Shown here one piece after another: positions 7,537 to 17,964 of a DNA stretch of 64,000 nt. The notes under the pieces are model-generated. The model worked only from the letters and a program-made list of their open reading frames with translations, had not been told where the DNA came from and ran no database searches. The first letter of the stretch is position 1. Every line of letters starts with the position of its first letter. The stretch lies in contig NZ_BDCA01000010.1 in NCBI RefSeq assembly GCF_001613265.1, positions 62,001-126,000 on the forward strand, in the 5' to 3' direction. A program made the translations under genes and the position numbers. The DNA comes from Nocardia vermiculata NBRC 100427. Its GTDB lineage: Bacteria; Actinomycetota; Actinomycetes; Mycobacteriales; Mycobacteriaceae.

Positions 7537-8478
7537 ATGCATATCGACTTGATGCTCGACTCACTCGCCGGTCTGTCGGTGGGAGATGCGCTGGGGCAAG
7601 AATTTCCGGTACTGGGCCGATCGGTCCCCGAACTGCTGGCAGGACAGCTCCCGCAGCGGCAGTTGCGCTGGACCGACGACACCGAGATGGCGTGCAGCGT
7701 GGTCGACGAACTCGGCCGGCACGGCGAGGTCGATTCCGATCGTCTGGCCACCGCCTTCGCCGAGCGATTCGATCTGAGCCGCGATTACGGATTCGGTGCG
7801 ACCGAGACCTTGCAGCGGATCCGGGCGGGTGCGCGGTGGCGGGATGCGGCGGGGTCCTCGTTCGGCAGTGAAGGGTCGTGTGGGAACGGCGGCGCGATGC
7901 GGGTCGCGCCGCTGGGCGCGTTCCATGCGGGCGACCCGGAAAAGATTGTCGCCGCGGCAGTTCGGTCGGCGCAGGTTACCCATATGCATTCCGAGGGGAT
8001 TGCCGGTGCGGTGGCGGTCGCACTGGCGGCGGGCACGGCCGCACAGGCGCGGGCGACCGGAAATCCGCCCGCTCCAGACGAATTCATCAATGCGGTCCTG
8101 GCCCATCTCGCCGACGGCGACACCAGCAGGCGCATCGCGCACGCCCGAACACTGCTCGGCGCACCTCTCGAGGTCGCGGTGAGTCAACTCGGCAACGGTT
8201 CCCGCGTCACCGCTCAGGACACCGTTCCGCTGACGATCTGGATCGCGGCCACCCACCTGGCCGACTACCCCGCCGCCGTCACCACATGCCTGGCCGCGGA
8301 CGGCGATATCGACACCACGGGCGCGATCGTCGGCGGAATCGTCGCCTCCTATACCGGGCAGGCCGGAATTCCGGCTGCGTGGCTCTCGGCACGGGAACCG
8401 TTGCCACACTGGTTCGTGCCGACCTTCGGGCGCCCGCGCCCGGGACTGCTGCGTCGCTGGCTCCCCGGAAGGTCATGA
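7537..8478 (+). CDS. ADP-ribosylglycohydrolase family protein (DraG/ARH-like)
   Basis: 313 residues. The family core is clear: SLAGLSVGDALGQEFP at the N-terminus, RWTDDTEMA (acidic metal ligands of the dinuclear Mg site), GSCGNGGAMRVAPLGAF in the middle, and GDIDTTGAIVGGIVASYTG, which gives the second Asp-x-Asp-Thr metal-binding group. Such enzymes remove ADP-ribose from Arg or other side chains, or act on O-acetyl-ADP-ribose. There is no linked ADP-ribosyltransferase or dinitrogenase gene, so the target is unknown. No clear ribosome-binding site is seen before the ATG. Confidence 0.92.
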   Translation: MHIDLMLDSLAGLSVGDALGQEFPVLGRSVPELLAGQLPQRQLRWTDDTEMACSVVDELGRHGEVDSDRLATAFAERFDLSRDYGFGATETLQRIRAGARWRDAAGSSFGSEGSCGNGGAMRVAPLGAFHAGDPEKIVAAAVRSAQVTHMHSEGIAGAVAVALAAGTAAQARATGNPPAPDEFINAVLAHLADGDTSRRIAHARTLLGAPLEVAVSQLGNGSRVTAQDTVPLTIWIAATHLADYPAAVTTCLAADGDIDTTGAIVGGIVASYTGQAGIPAAWLSAREPLPHWFVPTFGRPRPGLLRRWLPGRS

Positions 8479-8499
8479 GCGACGGCGGCATCTGCCTGC

Positions 8500-9081
8500 T
8501 CAACCAGCCTCCACCGCTGCCGCGACCATCCGCCCGATCGCCGCACGACGCTCCCCCCTGCGCTCCGTATCGGGTTCGGCTTCTCCGGTGATCAGCCGGT
8601 CCAGTGTGGTGAGCCCGTGCCAGCTGTAGCAGAGCGACAGGATGGTCAGAAGTAGTTCGCGCGCAGCGGCTTCGGACAGCTGCGGGGCAGCGCGGCGGAT
8701 ATCGGCGATCTTGCCGGTCATGCTGTCGCGGCGTGCCGCCTCGGCGACCGGTGTGCCGAGTTCCAGACCCTCCCAGAAAAGCAGGCGGGCGAGGGCCGGG
8801 TGGGCGCAGATGTGGTCGAAGAAGCGCTGGGCGTAGTCCGCGACGGCTGCGGCGCCGTGGCCTTCGAGATGGACCGCATCGCCCAGTTCGTTGATCTCGT
8901 GGTTGACAACCTCGGTGAACAGCTGGTCCTTGGCGCCGAAGTATTTGTAGATGCGTTCCTTGTTGACGCCGGCGGCCGCGGCGATGCGGTCCACACGAGC
9001 TCCGGCGAGGCCGCGTTCACCGAATTCGGTGGTGGCCGCCTCGAGTAGCAGGCGTTTGGTGCGCTCGGTGTCCCAGGCCAT
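8500..9081 (-). CDS. TetR-family transcriptional regulator
   Basis: 193 residues. Residues 1-55 are a typical TetR DNA-binding domain (LLLEAATTEFGERGLAGARVDRIAAAAGVNKERIYKYFGAKDQLFTEV). The rest is the helical ligand-binding and dimerisation domain, with WHGLTTLDRLITGE near the end. The gene diverges from the small membrane gene at 9182. The 100-bp region between them holds two copies of a CAACC-rich 14-bp palindrome, a plausible site for autoregulation and control of the divergent gene. Confidence 0.93.
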   Translation of the reverse strand: MAWDTERTKRLLLEAATTEFGERGLAGARVDRIAAAAGVNKERIYKYFGAKDQLFTEVVNHEINELGDAVHLEGHGAAAVADYAQRFFDHICAHPALARLLFWEGLELGTPVAEAARRDSMTGKIADIRRAAPQLSEAAARELLLTILSLCYSWHGLTTLDRLITGEAEPDTERRGERRAAIGRMVAAAVEAG

Positions 9082-9102
9082 GGCACGACTCTAACAAAAT
9101 TC

Positions 9103-9164
9103 CAACCAAACAGTTGCAGACTGCCCAGCGATGGTGTCTACTGTCATCTACAACCATTTAGTTG
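9103..9164. promoter_or_regulatory. Twin TetR-type operators
   Basis: Two 14-bp imperfect palindromes, CAACCAAACAGTTG (9103-9116) and CAACCATTTAGTTG (9151-9164), share 12 of 14 positions, have the form CAAC-N6-GTTG and lie 48 bp apart centre to centre. One is next to the TetR start codon and the other next to the start of the divergent small gene. Confidence 0.65.
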
Positions 9165-9181
9165 GATATTTAGGAGTACCA

Positions 9182-9412
9182 ATGACCAGCACATTCACCC
9201 CCGCACCGTCGGTTCACCTGCGCGCTGTTCTCACCTGGCTGGCGATCTTCCCGATGGTGGCCCTGGGAATGACAGCGATGGCACCGTTCACGGCAGGCTG
9301 GCCGGTGCCGCTGCGGGCGCTCGTCCTCACCGCGGTCGTGGTGCCATGTGCCGTATATGTGGTGGTTCCGAGAATGCTCGGGGCATATGTCCGTATGCGC
9401 AGCGGAAAGTAG
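9182..9412 (+). CDS. Small membrane protein under likely TetR control
   Basis: 76 residues from the ATG at 9182, with AGGAG a few bases ahead. Two transmembrane helices are predicted (LRAVLTWLAIFPMVALGMTAMA and LRALVLTAVVVPCAVYVVV) joined by a short loop and followed by a basic tail. Similar two-helix proteins of unknown function are common next to TetR genes in Nocardia and Rhodococcus. The second operator palindrome ends 17 bp before the start codon, where a repressor would block transcription. Confidence 0.7.
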   Translation: MTSTFTPAPSVHLRAVLTWLAIFPMVALGMTAMAPFTAGWPVPLRALVLTAVVVPCAVYVVVPRMLGAYVRMRSGK

Positions 9413-9512
9413 TTCGAGGCAACCAGGATTCGGTACGTTGGATGTGGTCACGTGGAAACTGCGCTGACGCCGTGGGGAGCGTCCACCGGGACGCGGGTAG
9501 CAGGGAGACAGC

Positions 9513-10735
<1,223 letters not shown>

Positions 10736-10969
10736 AAGTCCCCCGTGGCGCATCCACGCCAAATCCGGCCTCCGGCCCCGAGGGGGCCGCGTCCGCACAG
10801 CCAGCAAATGACCTGCATACAGCTTGATACGGTGTCCCACCTGCGAATCTACCGGTGAGTACGCCACCTCGGACCATGAGCACGCACCCCTGGAATGGTT
10901 TCCGACCACCACCGTTGTGCCCTATCGTTCGGTAACGAATCGATAACCCCTGAGCGCACCGGAGACATC

Positions 10970-11905
10970 GTGATCGAGCTAGACCATTTCAGCCACGGCT
11001 GGGTTACCCCGGTGCTGGCTTACGTGATGTCGATCATCGGATCCGTGCTGGCCTTGCGCTGCGCCACGCATGCCAGAACTTCGCGGCGACAGGGACCGTG
11101 GCTGATCGCAGCGGCCGTCTCGCTGGGCGGTGCCGGTATCTGGGTCATGCACTTCACCGCGATGCTCGGCTTCGCGATCCAGGATGTGACCATCCGCTAC
11201 AACGTGCCCGTCACACTGCTCAGTGCAGCCATCGCCATCGCGGTGGTCTGGGTGGGATTGTCGATCGTGGTGCGATGGCAGCGCGAGACGATCGCTCTGC
11301 CCCTGGGCGGTCTGGTCACCGGCCTCGGCGTGGCCGCTATGCACTACCTGGGCATGCACGCGATGCACGCGGGCGCACATATCGAGTACAACGCCGCGCT
11401 GGTAGCCCTGTCACTGCTGATCGCGGTGGTTGCCGCGACCGCGGCGCTGTGGTTCGTGCTGCATGTGCGGGGGTATGTCGCCGCCACCGGTGCGGCCCTG
11501 ATCATGGGTGTCGCGGTATGCGGAATGCATTACACCGGAATGGCCGCGATGAGCGCGCACCGAATGGACGCACCGCCCGAACCGAGCGGCGTCGACTCCG
11601 TCGAGTTGGTGACGCCGCTGGTACTGGTGGTCACCCTGGTCATGATCGCGCTCATCGTCCTGGTCGGGCTAGCCGAGCTGGGCAGTCCCGACAGCGAGGA
11701 ATTCGATTCCAGCACGGTCGATCCCGAACTGGCCGAGAGCGGCCGGTCCTGGCCACGAGCCGCGCCGCCGGCGACCCGACGCACCGGCAACGAGGCGACC
11801 GCGCCGCCCGCATCGATACCGTCGGCAGTGAGTCTGCAGGCGATGTCGGAGCAGCAGGCGGCGGGTCGAACCCCGTCCGCGATCAGAACCGCCGAGCCCC
11901 GGTAA
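10970..11905 (+). CDS. MHYT-domain integral membrane sensor
   Basis: About 311 residues with seven predicted transmembrane helices. The three MHYT-type motifs are at WVMHFTAMLGF, MHYLGMHAMH and CGMHYTGMAAMSAH; their Met and His residues are thought to bind a metal, perhaps copper, and to sense O2, CO or NO. Usually the MHYT unit is fused to GGDEF/EAL or kinase domains; here the C-terminal 85 residues are only a disordered Pro/Ala/Ser-rich tail. The GTG at 10970 with GGAG ahead is preferred; the frame is open to 10895. The 3' end overlaps the convergent NlpC/P60 gene by 23 bp. Confidence 0.87.
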   Translation: MIELDHFSHGWVTPVLAYVMSIIGSVLALRCATHARTSRRQGPWLIAAAVSLGGAGIWVMHFTAMLGFAIQDVTIRYNVPVTLLSAAIAIAVVWVGLSIVVRWQRETIALPLGGLVTGLGVAAMHYLGMHAMHAGAHIEYNAALVALSLLIAVVAATAALWFVLHVRGYVAATGAALIMGVAVCGMHYTGMAAMSAHRMDAPPEPSGVDSVELVTPLVLVVTLVMIALIVLVGLAELGSPDSEEFDSSTVDPELAESGRSWPRAAPPATRRTGNEATAPPASIPSAVSLQAMSEQQAAGRTPSAIRTAEPR

Positions 11906-12461
11906 CCGGCATCTGCGCCATGGCCGAGCGCACGACACCCTCACCACCGGTGGAGGCATGCACCACGGTGCCGTCTCCGGCATACAGCGCCGAATGGCCG
12001 CCGCCGTAGAACGACACCAGATCGCCGGGCTGCAGGGTGTCCAGCGAGACCGGGGAACCGGCCTCGAGCTGGGCATAGCTGGTGCGCGGCAGGTCTACGC
12101 CGACCTGCCGATACGACCACTGCACCAGGCCGGAGCAGTCGAAGGCGTCGGGCCCGGTGGCGCCGCCGCGATAGGCCGAACCCACTTTGGTTTCCGCGAC
12201 CTCCAGGGCCCGCTCACCGATGGATTTCATGGGCTCCGGCGGCGCCGGATTCATTTGCGGAATCAGACCGGGAATTGTGAACTGTGGCGGTAACGGAATT
12301 CCCGGCACGACCGGGGCGGGTAATGGAGATTGGGCTTGCACCGGGCCGGCGGTGGCCAGCATCGTCGCCCCGATTCCTGCCGAGATCATCAACGCTGCCG
12401 CGGCCGACCTGGCCTTACGGTGCAGCGGGTGGGTACATCGACCCTCATCGGTTCCTGCCAT
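11883..12461 (-). CDS. Secreted NlpC/P60 peptidoglycan endopeptidase
   Basis: About 192 residues, start at 12461 with GGAGG ahead. Residues 1-43 are a signal peptide with a basic N-region (HRKARSAAAALMISAGIG, cleavage after VQAQ). A Pro-rich linker (45-78) precedes the NlpC/P60 domain, with catalytic Cys109 in DCSGLVQWSY, His156 in GGGHSALY and His168 in VVHAS. These enzymes cut the D-Glu to meso-DAP bond of peptidoglycan stems, as RipA/RipB do. The protein is short and has no coiled coil or other wall-binding module. Two convergent features overlap at its 3' end. Confidence 0.92.
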   Translation of the reverse strand: MAGTDEGRCTHPLHRKARSAAAALMISAGIGATMLATAGPVQAQSPLPAPVVPGIPLPPQFTIPGLIPQMNPAPPEPMKSIGERALEVAETKVGSAYRGGATGPDAFDCSGLVQWSYRQVGVDLPRTSYAQLEAGSPVSLDTLQPGDLVSFYGGGHSALYAGDGTVVHASTGGEGVVRSAMAQMPVTGARRF

Positions 12462-12650
12462 GATGCGTTCCTCCGATTCTCGTAGCGAGAGCAGAATGTC
12501 GAACACCACGGTTGATCTGTCGATCGTTGGATCCGGGGAGCCATGATTCGCCACGAACACAGAGAAGCCAAAGACGAACACACCAATTCATATAACGAAA
12601 CGATAAATTCCGGAAATACGGCAAATATCGCGGTTATCTCGAACCGATCG

Positions 12651-14093
12651 CTACGAGCTGGTGGACGCGGGCGGGTTCTCGGGCTCGTCGGCGCGACGGG
12701 CCAGTAGCGAGTGGCGGCGGCTGTAGCCGACGTAGACGATGCCGCCGAGCACGAACCAGACCGCGAAGCGCAACCAGGTCACCGGGTCCAGATAGGTGAT
12801 CAGCCAGATCGAGAAGCCGATCCCGACCAGCGGTACCACCGGCATTCCGGGCGTCCGGAAAGCCCGCGGCAGATCGGGCCGCCGATAGCGCAGCACGATC
12901 ACCGCCACGCAGACCACGATGAAGGCCAGCAGGATTCCGATGTTCGTCAGCTCGGCGGCCTCACCGATCGGCAGCAGTCCGGCGATGGCCGCGGCCGCGA
13001 CTCCGACGATCCAGGTGATCCGGGTGGGCACGTTGCGCACCGGGTGGGTTTTGGCAAACCACCGGGGCAGCAGCCCATCTCGGCTCATCGAATACCAGAC
13101 CCGGGTGACGCCGAGCATGAAGGTGAACAGCACCGTCATGATGCCGACGATGGCGCCGGCCGCGATCAGGCTCGCCACACCGGGCAGGCCCACCGATTCG
13201 AATGCCGAAGACAGCCCGCTGTCCGGATCGATCTCGGTGTAGTGCTGCATACCGGTGAGCACCAGACACACCAGGACGTAGAGCACCATCGAGATCACCA
13301 GCGACAGCACGATCGCCTTGGGGAGGTGACGCTTCGCGTCCACCGACTCCTCGGCCGCGGTCGACATGGCGTCGTAGCCGAAGACCGCGAAGAAGACCGT
13401 CGCGGCGCCGGTGACCGCGCCGGACATGCCGAACGGGAAGTACGGGTGGTAGTTCGCGGAGTCGACGAAGAAGAAGCCGACCACGACCACCACGACGACC
13501 ACCAGGACCTTGATGCCCACCACGACGGTTTCGAACCGCGCCGCCGCGCGCATGCCCCGGTTGAGCAGGTAGGCGATGAGCAGGCACAGCAATGCCGCGA
13601 ACAGGTCCACCACATGGCCGTCACCGGTGCCGGGCGCGCCCAGCATCCAGTCGGGCAGCCCGATATCCAACTGCCCCAACAGGAATTGGATGTAGCCGGA
13701 AATACTGATCGCCACCACCGCCACGATCGCGGTGTATTCCAGCAGTAGATCCCAGCCGATGAACCAGCCCACCGGCTCGCCGAGTACCGCGTAGCCGTAG
13801 GTGTAAGCGGAGCCGGAGCGCGGGATCAGCCCGGCGAATTCGGCATAGGACAGCGCGGCGGCCGCACTGGCGACCCCGGCGATCAGGAAGGAGATGAGCA
13901 CGGCCGGACCGGCGGTGTCGTGGGCGACCGACCCGGCGAGCGCGAAGATCCCCGCTCCGATGATGCCGCCGACACCGATAGCGGTGAGCTGCCACAGCCC
14001 CAGCACCCGAGTGAGCTGCGTACCGGACTCGTCCTGTATCTCGTCGATTGGCTTGCGCCGGAAGACTTCTCGCAGAGCTGGACTGGTTCGCAT
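12651..14093 (-). CDS. APC-family amino-acid permease (CAT subfamily)
   Basis: 480 residues and about 12 transmembrane helices. The start of helix 1 has GVGGIIGAGIFALAG, the substrate-binding unwound region of APC transporters, and helix 3 follows LSYAEFAGLIPRSGSAYTY. Loop FFAVFGYDAMSTAAEESVDAKRHLPKAI and helix 8 are typical of the cationic amino-acid transporter branch (YfnA/RocE-like). The protein probably imports a cationic or small neutral amino acid by proton symport. It ends 189 bp after the NlpC/P60 start and is probably transcribed alone. Confidence 0.9.
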   Translation of the reverse strand: MRTSPALREVFRRKPIDEIQDESGTQLTRVLGLWQLTAIGVGGIIGAGIFALAGSVAHDTAGPAVLISFLIAGVASAAAALSYAEFAGLIPRSGSAYTYGYAVLGEPVGWFIGWDLLLEYTAIVAVVAISISGYIQFLLGQLDIGLPDWMLGAPGTGDGHVVDLFAALLCLLIAYLLNRGMRAAARFETVVVGIKVLVVVVVVVVGFFFVDSANYHPYFPFGMSGAVTGAATVFFAVFGYDAMSTAAEESVDAKRHLPKAIVLSLVISMVLYVLVCLVLTGMQHYTEIDPDSGLSSAFESVGLPGVASLIAAGAIVGIMTVLFTFMLGVTRVWYSMSRDGLLPRWFAKTHPVRNVPTRITWIVGVAAAAIAGLLPIGEAAELTNIGILLAFIVVCVAVIVLRYRRPDLPRAFRTPGMPVVPLVGIGFSIWLITYLDPVTWLRFAVWFVLGGIVYVGYSRRHSLLARRADEPENPPASTSS

Positions 14094-14253
14094 AGGCGCT
14101 CCTCGTGCCGGTTCGGCGCTCGATCAGCTCACAGTACCGACCCCCACACCCCCGCGCGCGCCGATCGCGCCCGACGCGATGTTCCCGCACCCCTTGCCGC
14201 AGCACACCCGCTCGCCCATAGACATCTGGACGAGTTTGTCTTACGGTCGATAC

Positions 14254-15468
14254 ATGAGCTCCACTTTGTCTCATGAAGCGCACTTCTCGCTCCGCTCCGG
14301 CGAAACCTGGCGAGACCCGTGGTCGATGTACGCGGCATTGCGGGCCGACGATCCGGTCCATCACGTGGTCCCGTCCGGGCGTGAGCAGGACGACTACTAC
14401 GTGCTGTCCCGCTACGCCGACATCTACGACGCCGTGCGCGACCCCGCGACGTTCTCCTCGGCGCAGGGCCTCACCGTCGACTACCAGGACCTCAGCGCTA
14501 TCGGCCTCGGCGAGAACCGTCCGTTCGTCTTCACCGACCCGCCCGATCACACCGTCTTCCGCCGCCGCGTCGCCAAGGGATTCACGCCCCGCCAGGTACA
14601 GGATGTCCGGCCCGCGGTCGAGGCATTCGTGGTGGACCGGCTGGAGCGGCTGCGCGCGGCCGGCGGCGGCGATATCGCGCTGGAGCTGTTCAAACCGCTG
14701 CCAACGATGGTCGTGGCGCACTATCTCGGTGTCCCCGAAGAGGACCGGGCGGCATTCGACCAGTGGAGCGAGGCCATCGTCACGGCCTCGGCAACCGGCG
14801 GAGTCGCGGATGCGGCGGACGCGGTCGGCGAACTGTCGCAGTACTTCCTCACCCTGATCGACAAGCGCAAACAGAACCCCGGCGACGACACCATCTCCCA
14901 TCTGGTGGCATCGGGACTGGGCAGCGATGGCGATGCCGGCGAGATACTGCAGATCATCGGCTTCGCCTTCACGATGATCACCGGCGGAAACGACACCACC
15001 ACCGGAAATCTCGGCGGCGCGGTACAACTGCTCACCGAGAACCCGGCACAGCGGCAGCGCCTGCTCGACGACCCGAGCCTGATTCCCGGTGCAGTGGACG
15101 AATTCCTGCGGCTCACCTCCCCCGTCCAGGGGTTGGCACGGACCACCACGCGCGATGTCGAGGTCGAGGGCGTCACCATCCCCGCGGGGCGCCGGGTACT
15201 CATGCTGTACGCATCGGGGAATCGCGACGAGACCGAATATGGTTCGGGCGCCGCGGAACTCGATGTCACCAGGAATCCGCGGAATATCCTCAGCTTCGGC
15301 AACGGCAACCATCACTGCCTCGGTGCCGCCGCCGCACGTATGCAGGCCACCGTGGCGCTGCGGGAACTGCTGACCCGCTGCCCGGAGTTCACCGTCGATA
15401 TCGACGGCGTGGTGTTCTCCGAGGGCAGCTATGTGCGGCGGCCGATCAACGTCCCGGTCGTGCTGTGA
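14254..15468 (+). CDS. Cytochrome P450
   Basis: 404 residues from the ATG at 14254, which has no strong ribosome-binding site. All bacterial P450 landmarks are present: DPPDHTVFRRRVAKGF, the I-helix GGNDTT (244-249, with Asn where Ala/Gly-x-Glu/Asp is usual), ExxR in EFLR (283-286), and the haem loop FGNGNHHCLGAAAARM with Cys355. The GN(G/N)HHCLGA loop resembles the CYP125/142/124-like branch of mycolata P450s that hydroxylate steroid or terpenoid side chains, but the substrate is inferred only. The stop overlaps the start of a TetR regulator (GTGA). No ferredoxin gene is adjacent. Confidence 0.93.
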   Translation: MSSTLSHEAHFSLRSGETWRDPWSMYAALRADDPVHHVVPSGREQDDYYVLSRYADIYDAVRDPATFSSAQGLTVDYQDLSAIGLGENRPFVFTDPPDHTVFRRRVAKGFTPRQVQDVRPAVEAFVVDRLERLRAAGGGDIALELFKPLPTMVVAHYLGVPEEDRAAFDQWSEAIVTASATGGVADAADAVGELSQYFLTLIDKRKQNPGDDTISHLVASGLGSDGDAGEILQIIGFAFTMITGGNDTTTGNLGGAVQLLTENPAQRQRLLDDPSLIPGAVDEFLRLTSPVQGLARTTTRDVEVEGVTIPAGRRVLMLYASGNRDETEYGSGAAELDVTRNPRNILSFGNGNHHCLGAAAARMQATVALRELLTRCPEFTVDIDGVVFSEGSYVRRPINVPVVL

Positions 15469-16067
15469 GCGACTGGCTGAACCGGCCCCGGTCGCTGCAC
15501 GCCGCCGAGCGCATTCTCGACGCCGCTGCCGAACTGTTCGCCGAACGCGGTGTCGCCGAGACCCAGATGGGCGATATCGCCAAGGCGGCCGGCTGCTCGC
15601 GGGCGACGCTGTACCGCTATTTCGACAGCAGGCGCGCGGTACGGCTGGCCTACGTGCATCGGGAGGCCCGGCGGGTCGGTGCCGCGGTAGGCGCGGAGAT
15701 CGCCGACATCGCCGATCCCGGGCAGCGAATGGTCGCGGGGGTGCTGGCCAGTGTGCGGATGGTGCGGGCCGATCCGCTGCTCATCGCCTGGTTCAACCCC
15801 GGCGATGCCGGGCTGACCCTGGATCTGGCGCAGAACTCCCCGGTCATCGAGGCCATCGGGGGTTCGCTGCTGGGTTCGGATCAGGAGCGGGGATCCGATG
15901 AGCCCGGTCGGCCGGATGCCACAGCACAGTCGCACGGTTCCGCACAGCTGGGCCGCTGGCTGACCCGGATCATCGTCTCACTGCTCACTGTCCCCGGCCG
16001 CGACGAGGCCGACGAGCGGGAGCTGCTGGAACGTTTTCTCGCCCCGCTCATCGCCACGCCCCGCTGA
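15465..16067 (+). CDS. TetR-family regulator, translationally coupled to P450
   Basis: 200 residues starting at a GTG that overlaps the P450 stop (GTGA). The N-terminal domain (AAERILDAAAELFAERGVAETQMGDIAKAAGCSRATLYRYFDSR) is a standard TetR helix-turn-helix. The C-terminal half is helical, with a Ser/Gly-rich insertion around residues 140-160 before GRWLTRIIVSLLTVPGRDE. TetR genes coupled to and downstream of steroid- or terpenoid-related P450s are frequent in Nocardia and Mycobacterium, and the product probably regulates the P450 promoter in response to its substrate. Confidence 0.92.
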   Translation: MSDWLNRPRSLHAAERILDAAAELFAERGVAETQMGDIAKAAGCSRATLYRYFDSRRAVRLAYVHREARRVGAAVGAEIADIADPGQRMVAGVLASVRMVRADPLLIAWFNPGDAGLTLDLAQNSPVIEAIGGSLLGSDQERGSDEPGRPDATAQSHGSAQLGRWLTRIIVSLLTVPGRDEADERELLERFLAPLIATPR

Positions 16068-16164
16068 TCGACGGCCGTACCGTGCGGGCCTCCCCACTAC
16101 ACCTGTCACAGGCAGTGAGAGACCGCCCCTTGCGCAGGCGCTGCTCGCGCACAAGGCTGGTGAC

Positions 16165-17964
16165 ATGGATTCGCTCATCATGTCCGCGCGCGATCTCGAG
16201 TTCCTGCTGTACGAATGGTTGGACGTCACCGCGCTGACCGAGCGCGATCGCTACCGCGAGCACAGCCGGGAAACCTTCGACCAGGTGCTCACGCTGAGCC
16301 GCGAATTGGCGGAGAAGTACTACGCCCCGCACAATCGCGCGAACGATCTGCACGAACCGACCTTCGACGGCGAGCAGGTGCACATCATTCCCGAGGTCGC
16401 CACGGCGTTGAAGGCGTTCGCGGAGGCGGGTCTGGTCGGCGCCGCGATGGACGAGCGGGTAGGCGGGATGCAGCTCCCGCACACGGTGTTCACCGCGTGC
16501 ATGTCGTGGTTCTATGCCGCGAACGTGGCCACCGCCAGTTACACGCTGCTCACCGTCGGTAACGCGAATCTCCTGTCCGCCCACGCGAATCCGGAGCAGA
16601 TCGACCGTTTCGTGCGGCCCATGCTCACCGGGCGCTACCTGGGCACGATGGCACTGTCGGAGCCGCAGGCCGGGTCGTCGCTGGCCGATATCACCACCCG
16701 GGCCGTCCCGCAGGACGACGGCACCTACCGGGTGTTCGGCCGCAAGATGTGGATTTCCGGCGGTGATCACGAACTGTCGGAGAACATCGTGCATCTGGTG
16801 CTGGCCCGCATCCCCGGTTCCGAGGTCGGCACGCGGGGTATCTCGCTGTTCATCGTGCCGAAATACCTTCCGGCCGAGGACGGATCGGTCGGCGAACGCA
16901 ACGATGTGGTGCTGGCCGGGATCAACCACAAGATGGGGTGGCGCGGCACGGTCAACACCGCCCCGGTCTTCGGGGACGGCGCCTTCACCCCGGGTGGTGA
17001 ACCGGGTGCGGTCGGCTATCTGGTCGGTGAACCCAGTCGCGGCCTGTCCTACATGTTCCACATGATGAACGAGGCTCGATTGGGCGTCGGGATGGCTTCG
17101 ACGGCCCTGGGCTACACCGGATATCTCAAGGCCCTCGATTACGCCCGCAACCGCCCCCAGGGCCGGCCGGCCACCGCGAAGGGCGGCAGCTCCGCTCAGG
17201 TACCCATCGTGCGGCATCCTGATGTGCGACGAATGCTGCTGGCGCAGAAGGCTTATGCCGAGGGCGCGTTGGCGTTGCAGCTGTACTGCGGCACCCTGAT
17301 CGACCGTCAATACAGCGCCGTGGACGCCGAGGAGGAGCGACGCGCGGGCCTGCTGCTGCGGGTGCTCACGCCGATCGCGAAGAGCTGGCCCAGCCAGTGG
17401 TGTCTGGCAGCCAACGATCTGGCCATCCAGGTCCACGGCGGCGCCGGCTACACCCGCGACTACGACGTCGAACAACACTATCGCGACAACCGCCTCAACC
17501 CGATTCACGAAGGCACCCACGGTATTCAAAGCCTGGACCTGCTCGGTCGCGCTGTGATCGCGGAGGGCGGCGCCGCACTGACACTGTTGCTGGACACCAT
17601 CGGCGAAACGGTCGACCGGGCCCGCGCCACCGGTGACGGAGAACTCGGCGATTTCGCCGACGCCCTCGCCGCCGCGACCGGGCGCATCGCCACCACCACC
17701 GCCACCGTCTGGCGCGACGCCGATCCGGAAGCAGCACTGGCGAATTCGTCGGCCTACCTGGAAGCCTTCGGCCATGTGGTGCTGGCCTGGATCTGGCTGG
17801 AACAAGCCATCGCAGCCAACAACGGAACCGAAGACTTCCACCGCGGAAAGCGGGTAGCCGCCCGCTACTTCTTCCACTGGGAATTGCCGCGAACGGCACC
17901 GCTTTTCGATCTGCTGGATGCGATGGACCGCACCACTACCGACCTCGACGACGCGTGGTTCTAG
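16165..17964 (+). CDS. Acyl-CoA dehydrogenase (FadE family)
   Basis: 599 residues, longer than the usual 380 because of an extended N-terminal helical region and a C-terminal helical domain, as in FadE5/VLCAD-like enzymes. FAD- and substrate-binding motifs are seen in GTMALSEPQAGSSLADITT and KMWISGGDHEL, and the catalytic base is the Glu in NPIHEGTHGIQSLDLLGR. It oxidises acyl-CoA to the 2-enoyl-CoA, feeding electrons to ETF. Chain length cannot be inferred. It lies 97 bp after the P450-TetR pair on the same strand, so it may belong to the same catabolic set. An ATG six codons in is an alternative start. Confidence 0.93.
   Translation: MDSLIMSARDLEFLLYEWLDVTALTERDRYREHSRETFDQVLTLSRELAEKYYAPHNRANDLHEPTFDGEQVHIIPEVATALKAFAEAGLVGAAMDERVGGMQLPHTVFTACMSWFYAANVATASYTLLTVGNANLLSAHANPEQIDRFVRPMLTGRYLGTMALSEPQAGSSLADITTRAVPQDDGTYRVFGRKMWISGGDHELSENIVHLVLARIPGSEVGTRGISLFIVPKYLPAEDGSVGERNDVVLAGINHKMGWRGTVNTAPVFGDGAFTPGGEPGAVGYLVGEPSRGLSYMFHMMNEARLGVGMASTALGYTGYLKALDYARNRPQGRPATAKGGSSAQVPIVRHPDVRRMLLAQKAYAEGALALQLYCGTLIDRQYSAVDAEEERRAGLLLRVLTPIAKSWPSQWCLAANDLAIQVHGGAGYTRDYDVEQHYRDNRLNPIHEGTHGIQSLDLLGRAVIAEGGAALTLLLDTIGETVDRARATGDGELGDFADALAAATGRIATTTATVWRDADPEAALANSSAYLEAFGHVVLAWIWLEQAIAANNGTEDFHRGKRVAARYFFHWELPRTAPLFDLLDAMDRTTTDLDDAWF

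Noticed and set aside
12711..13748. Plus-strand frame rich in His, Asp and Gln opposite the amino-acid permease
   Set aside because: Reverse complement of membrane-helix codons gives such H/D/Q-rich strings; the minus-strand permease is clear.
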